A DNA stretch of 64,000 nt from Tistrella mobilis (GCF_039634785.1 NZ_JBBIAB010000002.1:310001-374000); one strand, 5' to 3'; counted from the first letter of the stretch, positions 8,734-19,290 are shown. Made by a program: numbers and translations. Notes: a model not told the origin generated them from the sequence alone.

Positions 8734-9957
8734 ATGACCTTGTTCGACAAATCGATCAGCCGCCGCACCGCGCTGAAGGGCGGGATGGCCGCGGCGGCGG
8801 TGATGGCGGCGCCGGCGGTGCTGCGCGCCGCCGAGCCGCCGGCGGTGAAGATCGGTGTGCTGCAGCCGGTGACCGGCGCGCTGGCGATGGACGGTGAATT
8901 CGGCCGCACGGGCGCCGAACTCGCCATCGCCGACATCAATGCTTCGGGCGGCATCAAGTCGCTGGGCGGTGCGAAGATCGAGATGGTCTTCGGCGATGCG
9001 CGATCGAACCCCGAAGTCGGCGTGCAGGAAGTGGAGCGGATGCAGAGCGAGGGCGTGGCCGCCGTCGTCGGCGGCTTCGCAAGCCCGATCTGCCTGGCCA
9101 CCACCCAGGCGGCGGCGCGCTACGACCTGCCCTATATCGTCGATGTCGGCGTGTCGGACCAGATCATCAGCCGCGGCCTGACCAATACCTTCCGCTTCGC
9201 GCCCGGTTTCGGCATCTGCACCCGCACCGCGATCGAAAATCTGGTGCGGATCAACAATGCCGCCGGCCGCCCGGCCAGGACCGTGGCGCTGGTGCATGAA
9301 GACGGGCTGTTCGGGTCGGGCCTGGCCAAGCTGATGCAGACCGAGCTGCCCAAGCACGGCTTCGAGATCCTTGAGACCATCGCGGTGCCGACGCCGTCGC
9401 GCGATCTGTCGAACGTGGTGCTGCGGCTGCGCTCTCTGCGCCCGGATCTGGTGATCCCCAGCACCTATTACGGCGAAACCGTGCTGCTGGCGCGGACCAT
9501 GCAGCAGCAGCGCGTGCGGCCGAAGGCGGTTTACGCCGTGGTCAATGGTGCGGCATCGAATATGCGCTTCGTGAAGGAATTCCCCGAAGCGGCCGAGAAC
9601 ATCATGGACGTGAACCACTGGCACGATCCGCGCAACCCGAAGAACGCCGTGCTGCAGAAGCGGGTGGCGGATGCCGGCAAGCAGTGGAACTACAACACCC
9701 CGCTCAACTATTCCTGCATGATGCTGCTGGCCGATGCGATCGAGCGCGCGGCGAGCGCGGATCGCACGAAGATCATCGAGGCGCTGGCCGCCTCCACCTT
9801 CCAGGACCATCTGATGCCCTATGGCCCGACGAAGTTCGAGGGCGGGCAGAACCAGGGTGCGGCCCCGGTGTCGACCCAGGTGCAGAAGTCCCAGATCCGG
9901 GTGGTCTATCCGGAAAGCTTCGCGGACGCCAAGCCGATCTTCCCTGTCGAGAGCTGA
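8734..9957 (+). CDS. LIV-type ABC transporter substrate-binding protein, Tat-exported
   Basis: A 407-residue periplasmic binding protein. It starts with a twin-arginine signal (SRRTALKG, then a long Ala-rich stretch ending RAAEP), followed by VKIGVLQPVTGALAMDG, the opening strand of type I (LivJ/AmiC-like) binding proteins. The ATG at 8734 is preceded by GAGGAGG; the frame opens earlier at 8686 without such a site. It heads a transporter operon (LivHMGF follow). Ligands in this family range from branched amino acids to amides and aromatic acids, so the substrate is open; the downstream enzymes suggest a carboxylic acid. Confidence 0.88.
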   Translation: MTLFDKSISRRTALKGGMAAAAVMAAPAVLRAAEPPAVKIGVLQPVTGALAMDGEFGRTGAELAIADINASGGIKSLGGAKIEMVFGDARSNPEVGVQEVERMQSEGVAAVVGGFASPICLATTQAAARYDLPYIVDVGVSDQIISRGLTNTFRFAPGFGICTRTAIENLVRINNAAGRPARTVALVHEDGLFGSGLAKLMQTELPKHGFEILETIAVPTPSRDLSNVVLRLRSLRPDLVIPSTYYGETVLLARTMQQQRVRPKAVYAVVNGAASNMRFVKEFPEAAENIMDVNHWHDPRNPKNAVLQKRVADAGKQWNYNTPLNYSCMMLLADAIERAASADRTKIIEALAASTFQDHLMPYGPTKFEGGQNQGAAPVSTQVQKSQIRVVYPESFADAKPIFPVES

Positions 9958-10030
9958 TCCGGGCGACCGGGGCGGCGTCGGGCCCGCGCCCGCGCCGCCC
10001 CGGTCCCCGTTTGCCGAAACGGATCGCACG

Positions 10031-10903
10031 ATGTACTCCCTTCCCATCGTCGCGGAAGCCATGCTGAACGGGCTTCTGACCGGTGCGGTCTATGCGCTCA
10101 TCGCGCTGGGTCTGACGCTGGTGTATGGTGTTTTGCACATCATCAATTTTGCGCATGGCGCCCTGCTGACCTGCGCGATGTTCGCCGTCTGGCTGGTCTA
10201 CACCGCCTTCGGCCTGGATCCCTATCTCGCGATCCTGCCGCTGACGCTGGTGTTCTTCGCCATCGGCTATGGCGTGCAGCGTTTCATCATCGGGCCGGCC
10301 GCCCATGGCGATGACGGCAATATCCTGCTGGTGACGCTGGGCCTGTCGATCGTGATCGAGAATGTGCTGCTCGCCGTCTTCCAGTCGGATACCCGGTCGC
10401 TGTCGACCGACTATTCCTTCCAGGTGGTGGAGCTGGGGCCGCTGCTGATTTCCCAGGCCCGGCTGTACGGCTTTGCAGGCGCTGTGGTGGTGAGCGCGCT
10501 GCTCTGGCTGCTGCTGGCCCGCACCGATACCGGCAAGGCGATCCGGGCGGTGGCGAAGGAGAAACTGGGCGCGCGGCTGGTGGGCATCAATGTCGCCCAT
10601 GTCTTCGCCGTCACCTTCGGCCTGGGTTGTGCCACGCTCGCCATCGCCGCCTGCCTGCTGATGCCGACCTTCTACGTCAATCCGCGCGTCGGCGGCGCCT
10701 TCGTGCTGGTCGCCTTCACCATCGTGGTGCTGGGCGGCATGGGATCGATCACCGGCGCCCTGATCGGCGGGCTGTTCATCGGCGTGGTCGAAAGCCTGTG
10801 CGGGCTGTATCTGGGCGAAAGCCTGGGCCAGATCGGCATCTTCCTGATCTTCATCCTGGTGTTGCTGTTCCGGCCCACCGGTCTGTTCGGAGCCCGGGCG
10901 TGA
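10031..10903 (+). CDS. livH: LIV-type ABC transporter permease (LivH)
   Basis: A 290-residue membrane permease with eight or so hydrophobic segments. LTGAVYALIALGLTLVYGVL and INFAHGALL near the N-terminus and VLGGMGSITGALIGGLFIG near the C-terminus are the diagnostic blocks of the LivH half of branched-chain amino acid type importers. Its TGA overlaps the ATG of LivM. The longer upstream open frame belongs to the binding-protein region and is not used. Confidence 0.88.
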   Translation: MYSLPIVAEAMLNGLLTGAVYALIALGLTLVYGVLHIINFAHGALLTCAMFAVWLVYTAFGLDPYLAILPLTLVFFAIGYGVQRFIIGPAAHGDDGNILLVTLGLSIVIENVLLAVFQSDTRSLSTDYSFQVVELGPLLISQARLYGFAGAVVVSALLWLLLARTDTGKAIRAVAKEKLGARLVGINVAHVFAVTFGLGCATLAIAACLLMPTFYVNPRVGGAFVLVAFTIVVLGGMGSITGALIGGLFIGVVESLCGLYLGESLGQIGIFLIFILVLLFRPTGLFGARA

Positions 10904-11885
10904 TGCGACGCGGCTATCTTCCCATCGCCCTGATTCTGGTGGTGCTGGCGGCCCTGCCGCTGGTCGTCACCTCCAACGTCATCCTCAACTTCGTCGTCTT
11001 CGTGCTGATCATCACCCTGGTGGCGCAGGGCTGGAACCTGCTGGGCGGCACGGGCGGCCAGTCATCCTTCGGCCACGCCGCGTTTTTCGGCACCGGCGCC
11101 TATGCCTCGGCCATCCTTCAGACCCGCTATGGCGTGAATGCCTGGGCGGCGATGGCGGCGGGCGTGATCGCGGGCGCCGTGGTCGGCCGGGTGATCGGCT
11201 ATCTGGCCTTCCGCGCCGGGTTGCGCGGCTCTTACTTCGCGCTGGTGACGCTGGCCTTCGCCGAGGTGTTGCGCATTCTGGCCAATGCCTCGGGCTTCAC
11301 CAATGGTGCGGCCGGCCTGCTGCTGAAGCTGGATGTCGGCTTCTGGAACATGCAGTTCAGCAGCCGCGGCGCCTTTCTGTGGCTGGCGCTGGTCTTCGTG
11401 GCCGCCGGCCTGGTGATCTGCCAGATGATCGCCAATTCCCGCTTCGGCGCCCAGCTGGTGGCGGTGCGCGAGAACGAGGAAGCGGCGCGGGCGCTGGGCG
11501 TGGACGTGCTGGCGGTGAAGCTGCGGGCGATCACGGTCTCGGGCGCGCTGACCGCGGCCGCGGGCTGCCTGTATCTGCAGTATTTCCTCTATATCGACGC
11601 CAACATCGCCTATGGGCTGTGGATTTCGGTGGAGGCGCTGCTCGCCCCCATGGTCGGCGGTCGCGGGCTGGTGCTGGGGCCGATCATCGGCGCCTTCACC
11701 CTGCACGGGCTGGGTGAGGCGACCAAGATGTTCACCGGCCGGGTGCCGGGCATCGATCTGGCGGTCTATGGCGCGGTGCTGGTGCTGGTGATCGCTTTTG
11801 CCCCGGGCGGCGTGCTGGGCCTGCTGCACAAGCTGGGTCGCGGCCGCCGCGGCGGCGGCACCGGAACCGGCGGGGAGGGCGCGTG

Positions 11886-11886
<1 letters not shown>
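10903..11886 (+). CDS. livM: LIV-type ABC transporter permease (LivM)
   Basis: A 327-residue permease. GWNLLGGTGGQSSFGHAAFF near residue 45 and the EAA-like segment VGGRGLVLGPIIGAF towards the C-terminus identify the LivM partner of the heteromeric channel. The ATG at 10903 shares its A with the LivH stop, a sign of coupled translation. The C-terminal tail is Gly/Arg-rich. It ends in a one-base overlap with LivG. Confidence 0.88.
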
Positions 11887-13345
<1,459 letters not shown>

Positions 13346-13358
13346 GGAGCAGCCCCCC

Positions 13359-14777
13359 ATGGCGATCGCCACCCCTGATGTCGTGCCGGCCTCGGTGCTG
13401 CTGGCCGAGCCGCGGCCGGCCTGGCTCAAGACCTTCGCCGAGGCGGCGACCGGCATCCGCTTCGGCGATTTCGACGCCGATCTGTCCGCCCAGGCGCGGC
13501 TGGTGGTGCTGGACTGCCTGGGCGCCATTGCCGCCGGCATGCAGGAGCCGGAAATGCGGGCGCTGACCGCGCGCCTGGCCCGGCGCGGCGGCACGGTGAC
13601 GGCCCCCGCGGTCGGCGCGGGGCTTGCCCTGCGCGCCGATGATGCGGCGCTGGCCAACGGCATCGCCGGCACCATGCTGGAACTGGACGAGGGCAATTCC
13701 TTCGCCCGCGGCCATCCGGGCATTCATGTGCTGCCGGCCCTGCTGGCGGTGCGGCCGCTGGCCCGGGTGTCGGGCCCGGACTTTCTGCACGCCTTCGTCT
13801 TCGGCTACGAGGCCGGTGCCCGGATCGGCGCCGCGGCCCGGCTGCGCAATGCGCTGCACCCCCACGGCACCTGGGGCACGGTGGGGGCGGCGGTGGGGGC
13901 CGCCCTGCTGGACGGCGCCGGGGCGGAAGAGGTGATCGCGGCGATCAATGTCTCGTCCAGCCTGTCGGTCGGCTCCAGCCTCAGGACGATGCTGGAGGGG
14001 GCGACGGTGCGCAATGCCTATGCCGGCCTGTCGGCGCGCAACGGGCTGACCGCCTGGGATCTCGTCATGGCGGGTTTCACCGGCGAGACCGACGGCGTGC
14101 GCAGCGTGTATGGCGGCGTGCTGGCCGAAGGCTTCCGGCCCGAGGAGATGGTGGCGGAGCTGGGCACGCGCTGGGAAATCCGGCGCAACTACTTCAAGCG
14201 CCATGCCGCCTGCCGCTTCACCCATGCCGCCCTCGACGTGGTGGCGGGGCTGATCGCCGAGCACGGCCCCATCGCGCCCGAGGCGGTGGCCGGGGTGGAG
14301 GTGGTGACCTATGTCTGGGCGGCGCAGCTGGACGGGGCCCGGCCCGACAACATGCTGGCGGCCAAGTTCTCGGTGCCGTTCGCGGTCGCCACCATGCTGG
14401 CCCATGGGGCGGCGAGCGTGCCGGCCTTTCGGGCACCGGCGCTGACCGATGCGCGGATCCTGGATCTGGCCGGCCGGGTGACGGTGGACGAAGACCCGGC
14501 GATGACCGCCATGCTGCCCGACAGGCGCCCGGCGCGGGTGACCATCCGCCTGACCGACGGCCGGGTGCTGACGGGTGAAACCTTCACCAATCGCGGCGAT
14601 GCCGTCGACCCCTACGGGCCCGACGAGGTGGTCGCGAAATTCATGGACCTGGCCACGCCCGTCTGGGGCGCGGCCCATGCCACCCGCATCAGGGAGGCGG
14701 TCGACGGCCTGGACCGGGCCGCCGATCTTGCGGATCTGGATGCGCTGCTCAAAGAGCCGGCGCGCGAGGAACAGTGA
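13359..14777 (+). CDS. MmgE/PrpD family protein (first of three)
   Basis: A 472-residue protein of the 2-methylcitrate dehydratase / cis-aconitate decarboxylase superfamily. Recognisable blocks are LDCLGAIAAGMQEPEM, GTMLELDEGNSFARGHPGIHV (His and Asp of the active site region), HPHGTWGTVGAAVGAALL and RRNYFKRHAACRFTHAALD. Members dehydrate or decarboxylate tricarboxylates and related acids; which reaction occurs here is not visible. It is co-directional with the LIV transporter, and the lyase gene follows after a single base. A second paralogue (17506-18852) shares the ELDEGN motif and lies four genes downstream. Confidence 0.85.
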   Translation: MAIATPDVVPASVLLAEPRPAWLKTFAEAATGIRFGDFDADLSAQARLVVLDCLGAIAAGMQEPEMRALTARLARRGGTVTAPAVGAGLALRADDAALANGIAGTMLELDEGNSFARGHPGIHVLPALLAVRPLARVSGPDFLHAFVFGYEAGARIGAAARLRNALHPHGTWGTVGAAVGAALLDGAGAEEVIAAINVSSSLSVGSSLRTMLEGATVRNAYAGLSARNGLTAWDLVMAGFTGETDGVRSVYGGVLAEGFRPEEMVAELGTRWEIRRNYFKRHAACRFTHAALDVVAGLIAEHGPIAPEAVAGVEVVTYVWAAQLDGARPDNMLAAKFSVPFAVATMLAHGAASVPAFRAPALTDARILDLAGRVTVDEDPAMTAMLPDRRPARVTIRLTDGRVLTGETFTNRGDAVDPYGPDEVVAKFMDLATPVWGAAHATRIREAVDGLDRAADLADLDALLKEPAREEQ

Positions 14778-14778
14778 A

Positions 14779-15669
14779 ATGAGCCTGAAACAGAGACTGA
14801 CGACCGCCGCCCCCGTGGTCGCCCCCGGCGTCTATGATGCGCTGACCGCATCGATCGCAACCGCCGCCGGGTTCGAGGCGCTGTACCTGTCGGGTGCGGC
14901 GATCGCCTATACCCGCCTCGGCCGGCCCGATATCGGGCTGGTATCGATGAGCGAGGTGGCCGAGGTCGTCACCCTGGTGCGCGACCGCGTGCCGACGCCG
15001 CTGATCGTGGATGCCGATAACGGCTATGGCAACGCGCTGAACGTGCAGCGCACCGTACGCCTGTTCGAACGCGCGGGCGCGACCGCCATCCAGCTGGAAG
15101 ACCAGACCCTGCCCAAGCGCTGCGGCCATCTTCAGGACAAGAGCCTGATCACGGCCGCCGAGATGGTGGGCAAGGTGAAGGCCGCGGTCGATGCGCGGCA
15201 GAGCGACGAGACCCTGATCGTGGCCCGTACCGATGCGGTGGCGGTGGAAGGCTTCGACCGTGCGATCGACCGCGCCCGTCTTTACGCCGAGGCCGGCGCC
15301 GACGTGCTGTTCGTCGAAGCGCCCCGATCGCGCGAACAGCTGGTGGCGGTGACCCGCTCGCTGGGCGGCATCCGGCCTTTGCTGGTCAACATGGTCGAAG
15401 GCGGTGACACGCCGCTTGCCAGCGCCGAGGATCTGGGCGGGCTGGGGTTCAGGATCGTGATCTTCCCCGGCGGCATCGTCCGCGCGCTGGCCCATACCGC
15501 CCAGGCCTATTACCGCTCGCTGAAGGCCAACGGCACCAACCAGCCGTTCAAGGACCGGATGTTCGACTTCAACGCCCTGAACGCGCTGATCGGCACGCCC
15601 GAGATGCTGGCGCTGGGGCGGAGCTATGAAGAGCCGGAGGAGGGGGCGGTGGCGTTGAAGATCGGCTGA
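14779..15669 (+). CDS. Isocitrate lyase / PEP mutase superfamily lyase
   Basis: A 296-residue (beta/alpha)8 enzyme. The signature loop KRCGH lies at residues 113-117 and the metal site DADNGYG at 78-84; SGAAIAYTRLGRPDIGL near the N-terminus fits the 2-methylisocitrate, dimethylmalate or oxaloacetate hydrolase-like branch. These enzymes cleave a C-C bond of a 2- or 3-hydroxydicarboxylate. The ATG at 14779 begins one base after the PrpD stop. Next to an MmgE/PrpD protein this recalls a methylcitrate-cycle-like dehydratase plus lyase pair, but there is no citrate-synthase-like gene here. Confidence 0.85.
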   Translation: MSLKQRLTTAAPVVAPGVYDALTASIATAAGFEALYLSGAAIAYTRLGRPDIGLVSMSEVAEVVTLVRDRVPTPLIVDADNGYGNALNVQRTVRLFERAGATAIQLEDQTLPKRCGHLQDKSLITAAEMVGKVKAAVDARQSDETLIVARTDAVAVEGFDRAIDRARLYAEAGADVLFVEAPRSREQLVAVTRSLGGIRPLLVNMVEGGDTPLASAEDLGGLGFRIVIFPGGIVRALAHTAQAYYRSLKANGTNQPFKDRMFDFNALNALIGTPEMLALGRSYEEPEEGAVALKIG

Positions 15670-15693
15670 GGCAGCCGAGCCAAACGGCGAGAA

Positions 15694-15814
15694 AGGTGGA
15701 TCCCCGCCTGCGCGGGGATGACGGTTTCTCCTGGTTTATGAGAGGTACGATCCCTTGGCCGTCGGATGCTCTCACAGAAAATCTCGTCATCCCCGCGTAG
15801 GCGGGGATCCACCT
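15694..15814. repeat. REP-like inverted pair, type B
   Basis: Copies at 15694-15725 and, inverted, 15785-15814, core CCCCGCGCAGGCGGGGATCC or close. It sits directly behind the lyase gene in the gap 15670-16046 and shares its plan with the copies at 19.3-19.5 kb. Confidence 0.75.
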
Positions 15815-15904
15815 CTGGTGCGGCGCAACCGCCAGAACACTCGCTGAACATAGAGGGAGGCAGGCCCATACCGGTCGTGGTCGCCCATCCGGTCGTCGTA
15901 GTCG

Positions 15905-16027
15905 GCCGGCGGCGCGGCGCGGGGCCTCTCCGGACCTGCATCCTGGGGTTATCTGGGTGGCAATGGACTGCTGACTGCGGTTGTACCGGGCCGCTTTGCC
16001 GGCACGGCGGCCGCCACGACATGTTAA
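15905..16027 (+). pseudogene. Decayed C-terminal fragment of an FAD oxidoreductase
   Basis: In the frame starting at 15905 the sequence reads AGGAAR-GLSG ... GYLGGNGLLTAV ... AGTAAA before a TAA at 16025-16027. The intact FAD oxidoreductase at 5790-7184 has AGGAAC-GVSG ... GYLSGNGLLTAV ... AGRAAA at its C-terminus, in the same order and spacing. A TAG precedes the fragment in frame, and a scrap resembling the GHPLPNLY part appears just upstream in another frame (GRPIP from about 15860). No start or FAD fold is present, so this is a gene remnant. Confidence 0.7.
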
Positions 16028-16046
16028 GAGGCAGGGAGCCGAAATC

Positions 16047-16805
16047 ATGGCCAGGGTTCTGGTGATCGTGCCGTTTCCGATGGATGCGGACAATCTGGAG
16101 ATGCGCCGCGCGCAGCTGCGGTCGGTGCGGCTGGGGCCGGGGATGGATTTCGATTTCCGCCCGGTCCGGATCGCGCCGGTCAATTATGTCAGCCAGCAGG
16201 ACAGCGTGCTGTCGGATGTGGGCATTCTGGAGGCCGGCATCCGCGCCCAGGCCGAGGGTTATGACGCGGTCTGCATCGACACGGTCAGCGATGGCGGCAT
16301 GGCGCCGCTGCGCTCGGTGCTCGACATTCCGGTGATCGGCGCCGGGCGCCATGCGATGCTGACCGCGCTGATGCTGGGCGACCGCTTCTCCATCCTCGCC
16401 ATGTGGGACCGGTGGCGGCATCTCTATACCAGGACGCTGGCCGAACTGGGGCTGGGGGCGAAATGCGCCTCGCTGCGCTCGGCCGATCTTCAGCCCGACA
16501 ATCAGAGCCTGATGGCGGGCAAGGAAGAGGCGTTCTTTCCGGCGCTTCATGCCGCGGCGCTGCGCTGCGTGGAAGAGGATGGCGCCGATGTCATCGTGCT
16601 CGGCTCCACCACCATGCATCAGGCCCATGCCTATCTGGCCGAACGCCTGCCGGTGCCGGTGATCAATCCCGGCCCGCTGACCTACCGGCTGGCCGAAATC
16701 GCCATCCGCCAGAAGCTTACCCATAGCCGGGCGAGCTTCCCCCGCCCCGCCGCCCCGGCCGACGCGGCGCTGGCCGCCATGGGTGCGGCGGCGACGCGGC
16801 TTTGA
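16047..16805 (+). CDS. Asp/Glu (hydantoin) racemase-like protein without catalytic cysteines, copy 1
   Basis: A 252-residue protein with the double Rossmann-like layout of the Asp/Glu/hydantoin racemase superfamily: ARVLVIVPF at the start, IDTVSDGGMAPLRSVLDIPVIG in the middle, VIVLGSTTMHQ and PVPVINPG near the end. True racemases carry Cys in both loops (typically CFxDPGL and LGCAGM). Here the matching positions read TVSDGG and GSTTM, so both catalytic cysteines are missing. It may be a decarboxylase/isomerase relative, a binding protein or one half of a heteromer with the next gene. ATG 16047 follows GGGAG. Confidence 0.75.
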   Translation: MARVLVIVPFPMDADNLEMRRAQLRSVRLGPGMDFDFRPVRIAPVNYVSQQDSVLSDVGILEAGIRAQAEGYDAVCIDTVSDGGMAPLRSVLDIPVIGAGRHAMLTALMLGDRFSILAMWDRWRHLYTRTLAELGLGAKCASLRSADLQPDNQSLMAGKEEAFFPALHAAALRCVEEDGADVIVLGSTTMHQAHAYLAERLPVPVINPGPLTYRLAEIAIRQKLTHSRASFPRPAAPADAALAAMGAAATRL

Positions 16806-16819
16806 CAGGGAGAGACCGG

Positions 16820-17509
16820 ATGTCCCGGATTCTGATGATCTTCACCGCCGACCATCCGGCGCCGGAAAGTGCCGAGGCGGAGGTGGTGGCGCTGACGGCA
16901 CCCGGTCTGCCGGCCGGGCTGGTCAGCGCCCATGACTGGACGCTCGCCGATCTGGCGGTGCTGGCGGCGGGCCAGGGTGCGGCGGGCCAGGGTGCGGCGG
17001 CTGAAGGCTATGCCGCGGTCTGTGTCGCCGACCCCGGCGATTATGGCGCCAATGCGCTCCGCTCGGTGCTGGATGTGCCGGTGGTGGGGGCCGGGCGGAG
17101 TGCGCTCTTCTATGCCCTGACGCTGGGCTCCCGTTTCGGCGTGCTGGCGCCGGCGGGCGGTTCTGCGCGGGCGAGGAAGCTGGTGCAGGAATACGGGCTG
17201 GCCGCGCAATGTGCAGGGGTGCGCCGGATCGACCAGGGCGACGGCGCCATCCTGACCGCGGCCCGCGCTGCGATCGAGGAAGACGGTGCCGAGGTGCTGG
17301 TGCTGTGGCGGCCGCTTACGGCAGCCGCGACCGCGCGGCTGGCCGCGGCGCTGCCGGTGCCGCTGATCGAGCCCGCCAGCCTGTCGCTGCGGCTGGCCGA
17401 AGCCTTTCTGGGGCTGGGCCTGGCCCAGAGCCGGCGGACCTGGCCGATGCCCCAGGTCGCCAAACCCGATCTGATCGCGGCGCTGGTGGCCGCAGGGGCG
17501 GGGGCATGA
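16820..17509 (+). CDS. Asp/Glu (hydantoin) racemase-like protein without catalytic cysteines, copy 2
   Basis: A 229-residue paralogue of the preceding protein. ADPGDYGANALRSVLDVPVVG and VLVLWRPLTAAATARL occupy the positions of the two active-site loops and again neither loop has a Cys in the catalytic place. A 15-base unit (GCCAGGGTGCGGCGG) is repeated in tandem near 16971-17000, adding five residues to a loop. The ATG at 16820 follows GGGAGA, and the stop overlaps the next start by four bases. The pairing suggests a heterodimer or divergent subunits; function unknown. Confidence 0.7.
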   Translation: MSRILMIFTADHPAPESAEAEVVALTAPGLPAGLVSAHDWTLADLAVLAAGQGAAGQGAAAEGYAAVCVADPGDYGANALRSVLDVPVVGAGRSALFYALTLGSRFGVLAPAGGSARARKLVQEYGLAAQCAGVRRIDQGDGAILTAARAAIEEDGAEVLVLWRPLTAAATARLAAALPVPLIEPASLSLRLAEAFLGLGLAQSRRTWPMPQVAKPDLIAALVAAGAGA

Positions 17510-18852
17510 TCCCGGCGGCACCGGTTCTGACCGAACCTTCCGAAACCGCCCATGCGCTGGCCGGGCTGGCGCTGTCGGTGCGGCTGGACGATCTGCCCGC
17601 CGCTGTGGTGGCCCAGGCGAAGCGGATCCTGCGCGACACGGTGGGGGTGATGCTGGGCGGGGCGGCCCTGCCCGAGATCCGCAATCTGGCCGCCATCGCC
17701 CCCGGCCTGGCGGCGGGCGGCGCCTCGCTGTTCGGCACCGGTACCCGGGCGGCGGCCCATATGGCGGCGCTGGTCAACGGCACCGGCGGGGTGTCGCTGG
17801 AACTGGACGAGGGCAACCAGTTCGCGGTCAACCATCCGGGCGTGCACATCATCCCGGCACTTTGGGCGCTGGCAGAGGAAGAGGGGGCATCGGGCGCCGC
17901 CCTGCTGGAAGCCCTGGTCGCGGGCTACGAGATCGCCGTCCGGGTGGGGGCGGCCACAAAGCTGCGCGGGCCGGTGCATCCCTTCGGAACCCATACCATC
18001 ATCGGCACCGCCGTGGGGGCGGCACGGCTGCTGGGCTTCGATGCGGCGCTGACCGCGCGCAGCATCGAACTGGCGGCGGGGCTGCCGATCGCGTCGTCGC
18101 AGATGGCGGCGAATTCCGGCGCCTCGGTGCGCAACCTCTTCACCGGTTTCACCAATCATAACGGGCTGCTGGCGGCGAAGCTTGCCCGCGCCGGCTTCTG
18201 CGGCGAGCCGGGAGCGCTGGAAACCGTGTTCGGCCGGATCCTGGGCGAACGGTTCGGGATCGCGGTCGAGGCGCGGATCGAGGATTTCTACCTCACCCGC
18301 AACTACTTCAAGATCTATGCCTGCAGCCGCTGGAACCATGCCCCGATCGAGGCGGCGCGCGATCTGCGTGCAGCCCACGGGCTGACGCCTGCGATGATCG
18401 ACCGGGTGGTCGTCCACACCTATGACCCGGCGACCCGGCTGGGCGGCGGCCGGGTGGCCAATGCCTATGCGGCGAAGCACTCGATCCCGTTCAACGTGGC
18501 GGCACAGCTGATGCACGGCAGCAATGATGTCGGGGTCTACAACGAGGCCGTGGTCCATGATCCGGCCCTGGTCGATCTGGTGGCGCGGGTGACGGTGCGC
18601 GAGGATCCGGCGCTGACGGCACTGCTGCCGGGGGTGCGGGCGGCCCGGGTGGAGATCGGCCTGCGCGACGGCCGGGTGGTTTCGGCACAATCCGACACCC
18701 CGATCGGCGGCTTCGACAACCCGCTGCCCGAGGCCGATCTGCGGGCCAAGTTCCGCCGGCTGGCGGCATTGACGCTGGCTGAGCCCGCGATCGACGCCCT
18801 GGAAGCCGATCTGGCGCGGATCGAGAGCCTGGACCGGATCGGGCCGGTCTGA
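17506..18852 (+). CDS. MmgE/PrpD family protein (second of three)
   Basis: A 448-residue member of the same superfamily as 13359-14777. Shared blocks are SLELDEGNQFAVNHPGVHI, HPFGTHTIIGTAVGAARLL and TRNYFKIYACSRWNHAPIE. It is closer to the first copy than to the third one (42758-44110), which carries DYDDVH instead of ELDEGN. ATG at 17506 overlaps the racemase-like stop (ATGA). Two PrpD proteins in one transporter operon suggest two successive dehydrations or use of two isomers. Confidence 0.85.
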   Translation: MIPAAPVLTEPSETAHALAGLALSVRLDDLPAAVVAQAKRILRDTVGVMLGGAALPEIRNLAAIAPGLAAGGASLFGTGTRAAAHMAALVNGTGGVSLELDEGNQFAVNHPGVHIIPALWALAEEEGASGAALLEALVAGYEIAVRVGAATKLRGPVHPFGTHTIIGTAVGAARLLGFDAALTARSIELAAGLPIASSQMAANSGASVRNLFTGFTNHNGLLAAKLARAGFCGEPGALETVFGRILGERFGIAVEARIEDFYLTRNYFKIYACSRWNHAPIEAARDLRAAHGLTPAMIDRVVVHTYDPATRLGGGRVANAYAAKHSIPFNVAAQLMHGSNDVGVYNEAVVHDPALVDLVARVTVREDPALTALLPGVRAARVEIGLRDGRVVSAQSDTPIGGFDNPLPEADLRAKFRRLAALTLAEPAIDALEADLARIESLDRIGPV

Positions 18853-18923
18853 ACACCGGCGTCGGAACCATGGCCGGCCCCGGCGGTTTCTCCCCGATGA
18901 TCCGTAACGAGGAGAGATCCTGC

Positions 18924-19070
18924 ATGGCGACCGATCCCCGCACCGATGCCGCCAGCCCCCCTTCTGCCCGCATGACCCCGCCCGCCTCGCCCCGGCGCCG
19001 GCGCGGGCTGATCTGGATCGGGCTGCTGGTGGTGGCGGTCGCGGTGGTGCTGGCCCTTGCGGTCTACTGA
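18924..19070 (+). CDS. Small single-span membrane protein (48 aa)
   Basis: Starts at an ATG behind GAGGAGAG. The first 27 residues are polar and Pro/Arg-rich; residues 28-48 (GLIWIGLLVVAVAVVLALAVY) form one membrane helix that runs to the end. No family recognised. It is followed after 30 bases by another tiny membrane protein, and both may be accessory to the transporter operon upstream or independent. Confidence 0.6.
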   Translation: MATDPRTDAASPPSARMTPPASPRRRRGLIWIGLLVVAVAVVLALAVY

Positions 19071-19100
19071 CCGGCCGCCATCCGGGCAAGGAGATCTGTC

Positions 19101-19265
19101 ATGACCGGCAACGGACCGGGCGGCCCGGACAAGACGGGCCCCAGCTATACCGGCGATGAGACCAGCCAGGGAGAGATCATCCTGCGGACGAAGCGCCGCC
19201 GGCAGATCTTCATCGGCGGGCTGATCCTGATGGGGGTGCTGGCGGTGGTGTTCAGCCTGATCTGA
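19101..19265 (+). CDS. Small membrane protein (54 aa) with ETSQGEIILRT motif
   Basis: A strong ribosome site (AAGGAGA) precedes the ATG at 19101. The soluble part contains DETSQGEIILRTKRRRQ and is followed by a single membrane helix at about residues 36-54 (IFIGGLILMGVLAVVFSLI). From memory, peptides with a QGEI-LRT-RR-IFI core are widespread in Rhodospirillales and often misnamed as transporter permeases; their role is unknown. Confidence 0.65.
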   Translation: MTGNGPGGPDKTGPSYTGDETSQGEIILRTKRRRQIFIGGLILMGVLAVVFSLI

Positions 19266-19290
19266 CGCCTGGACGGCTGCGGCGCACGGA

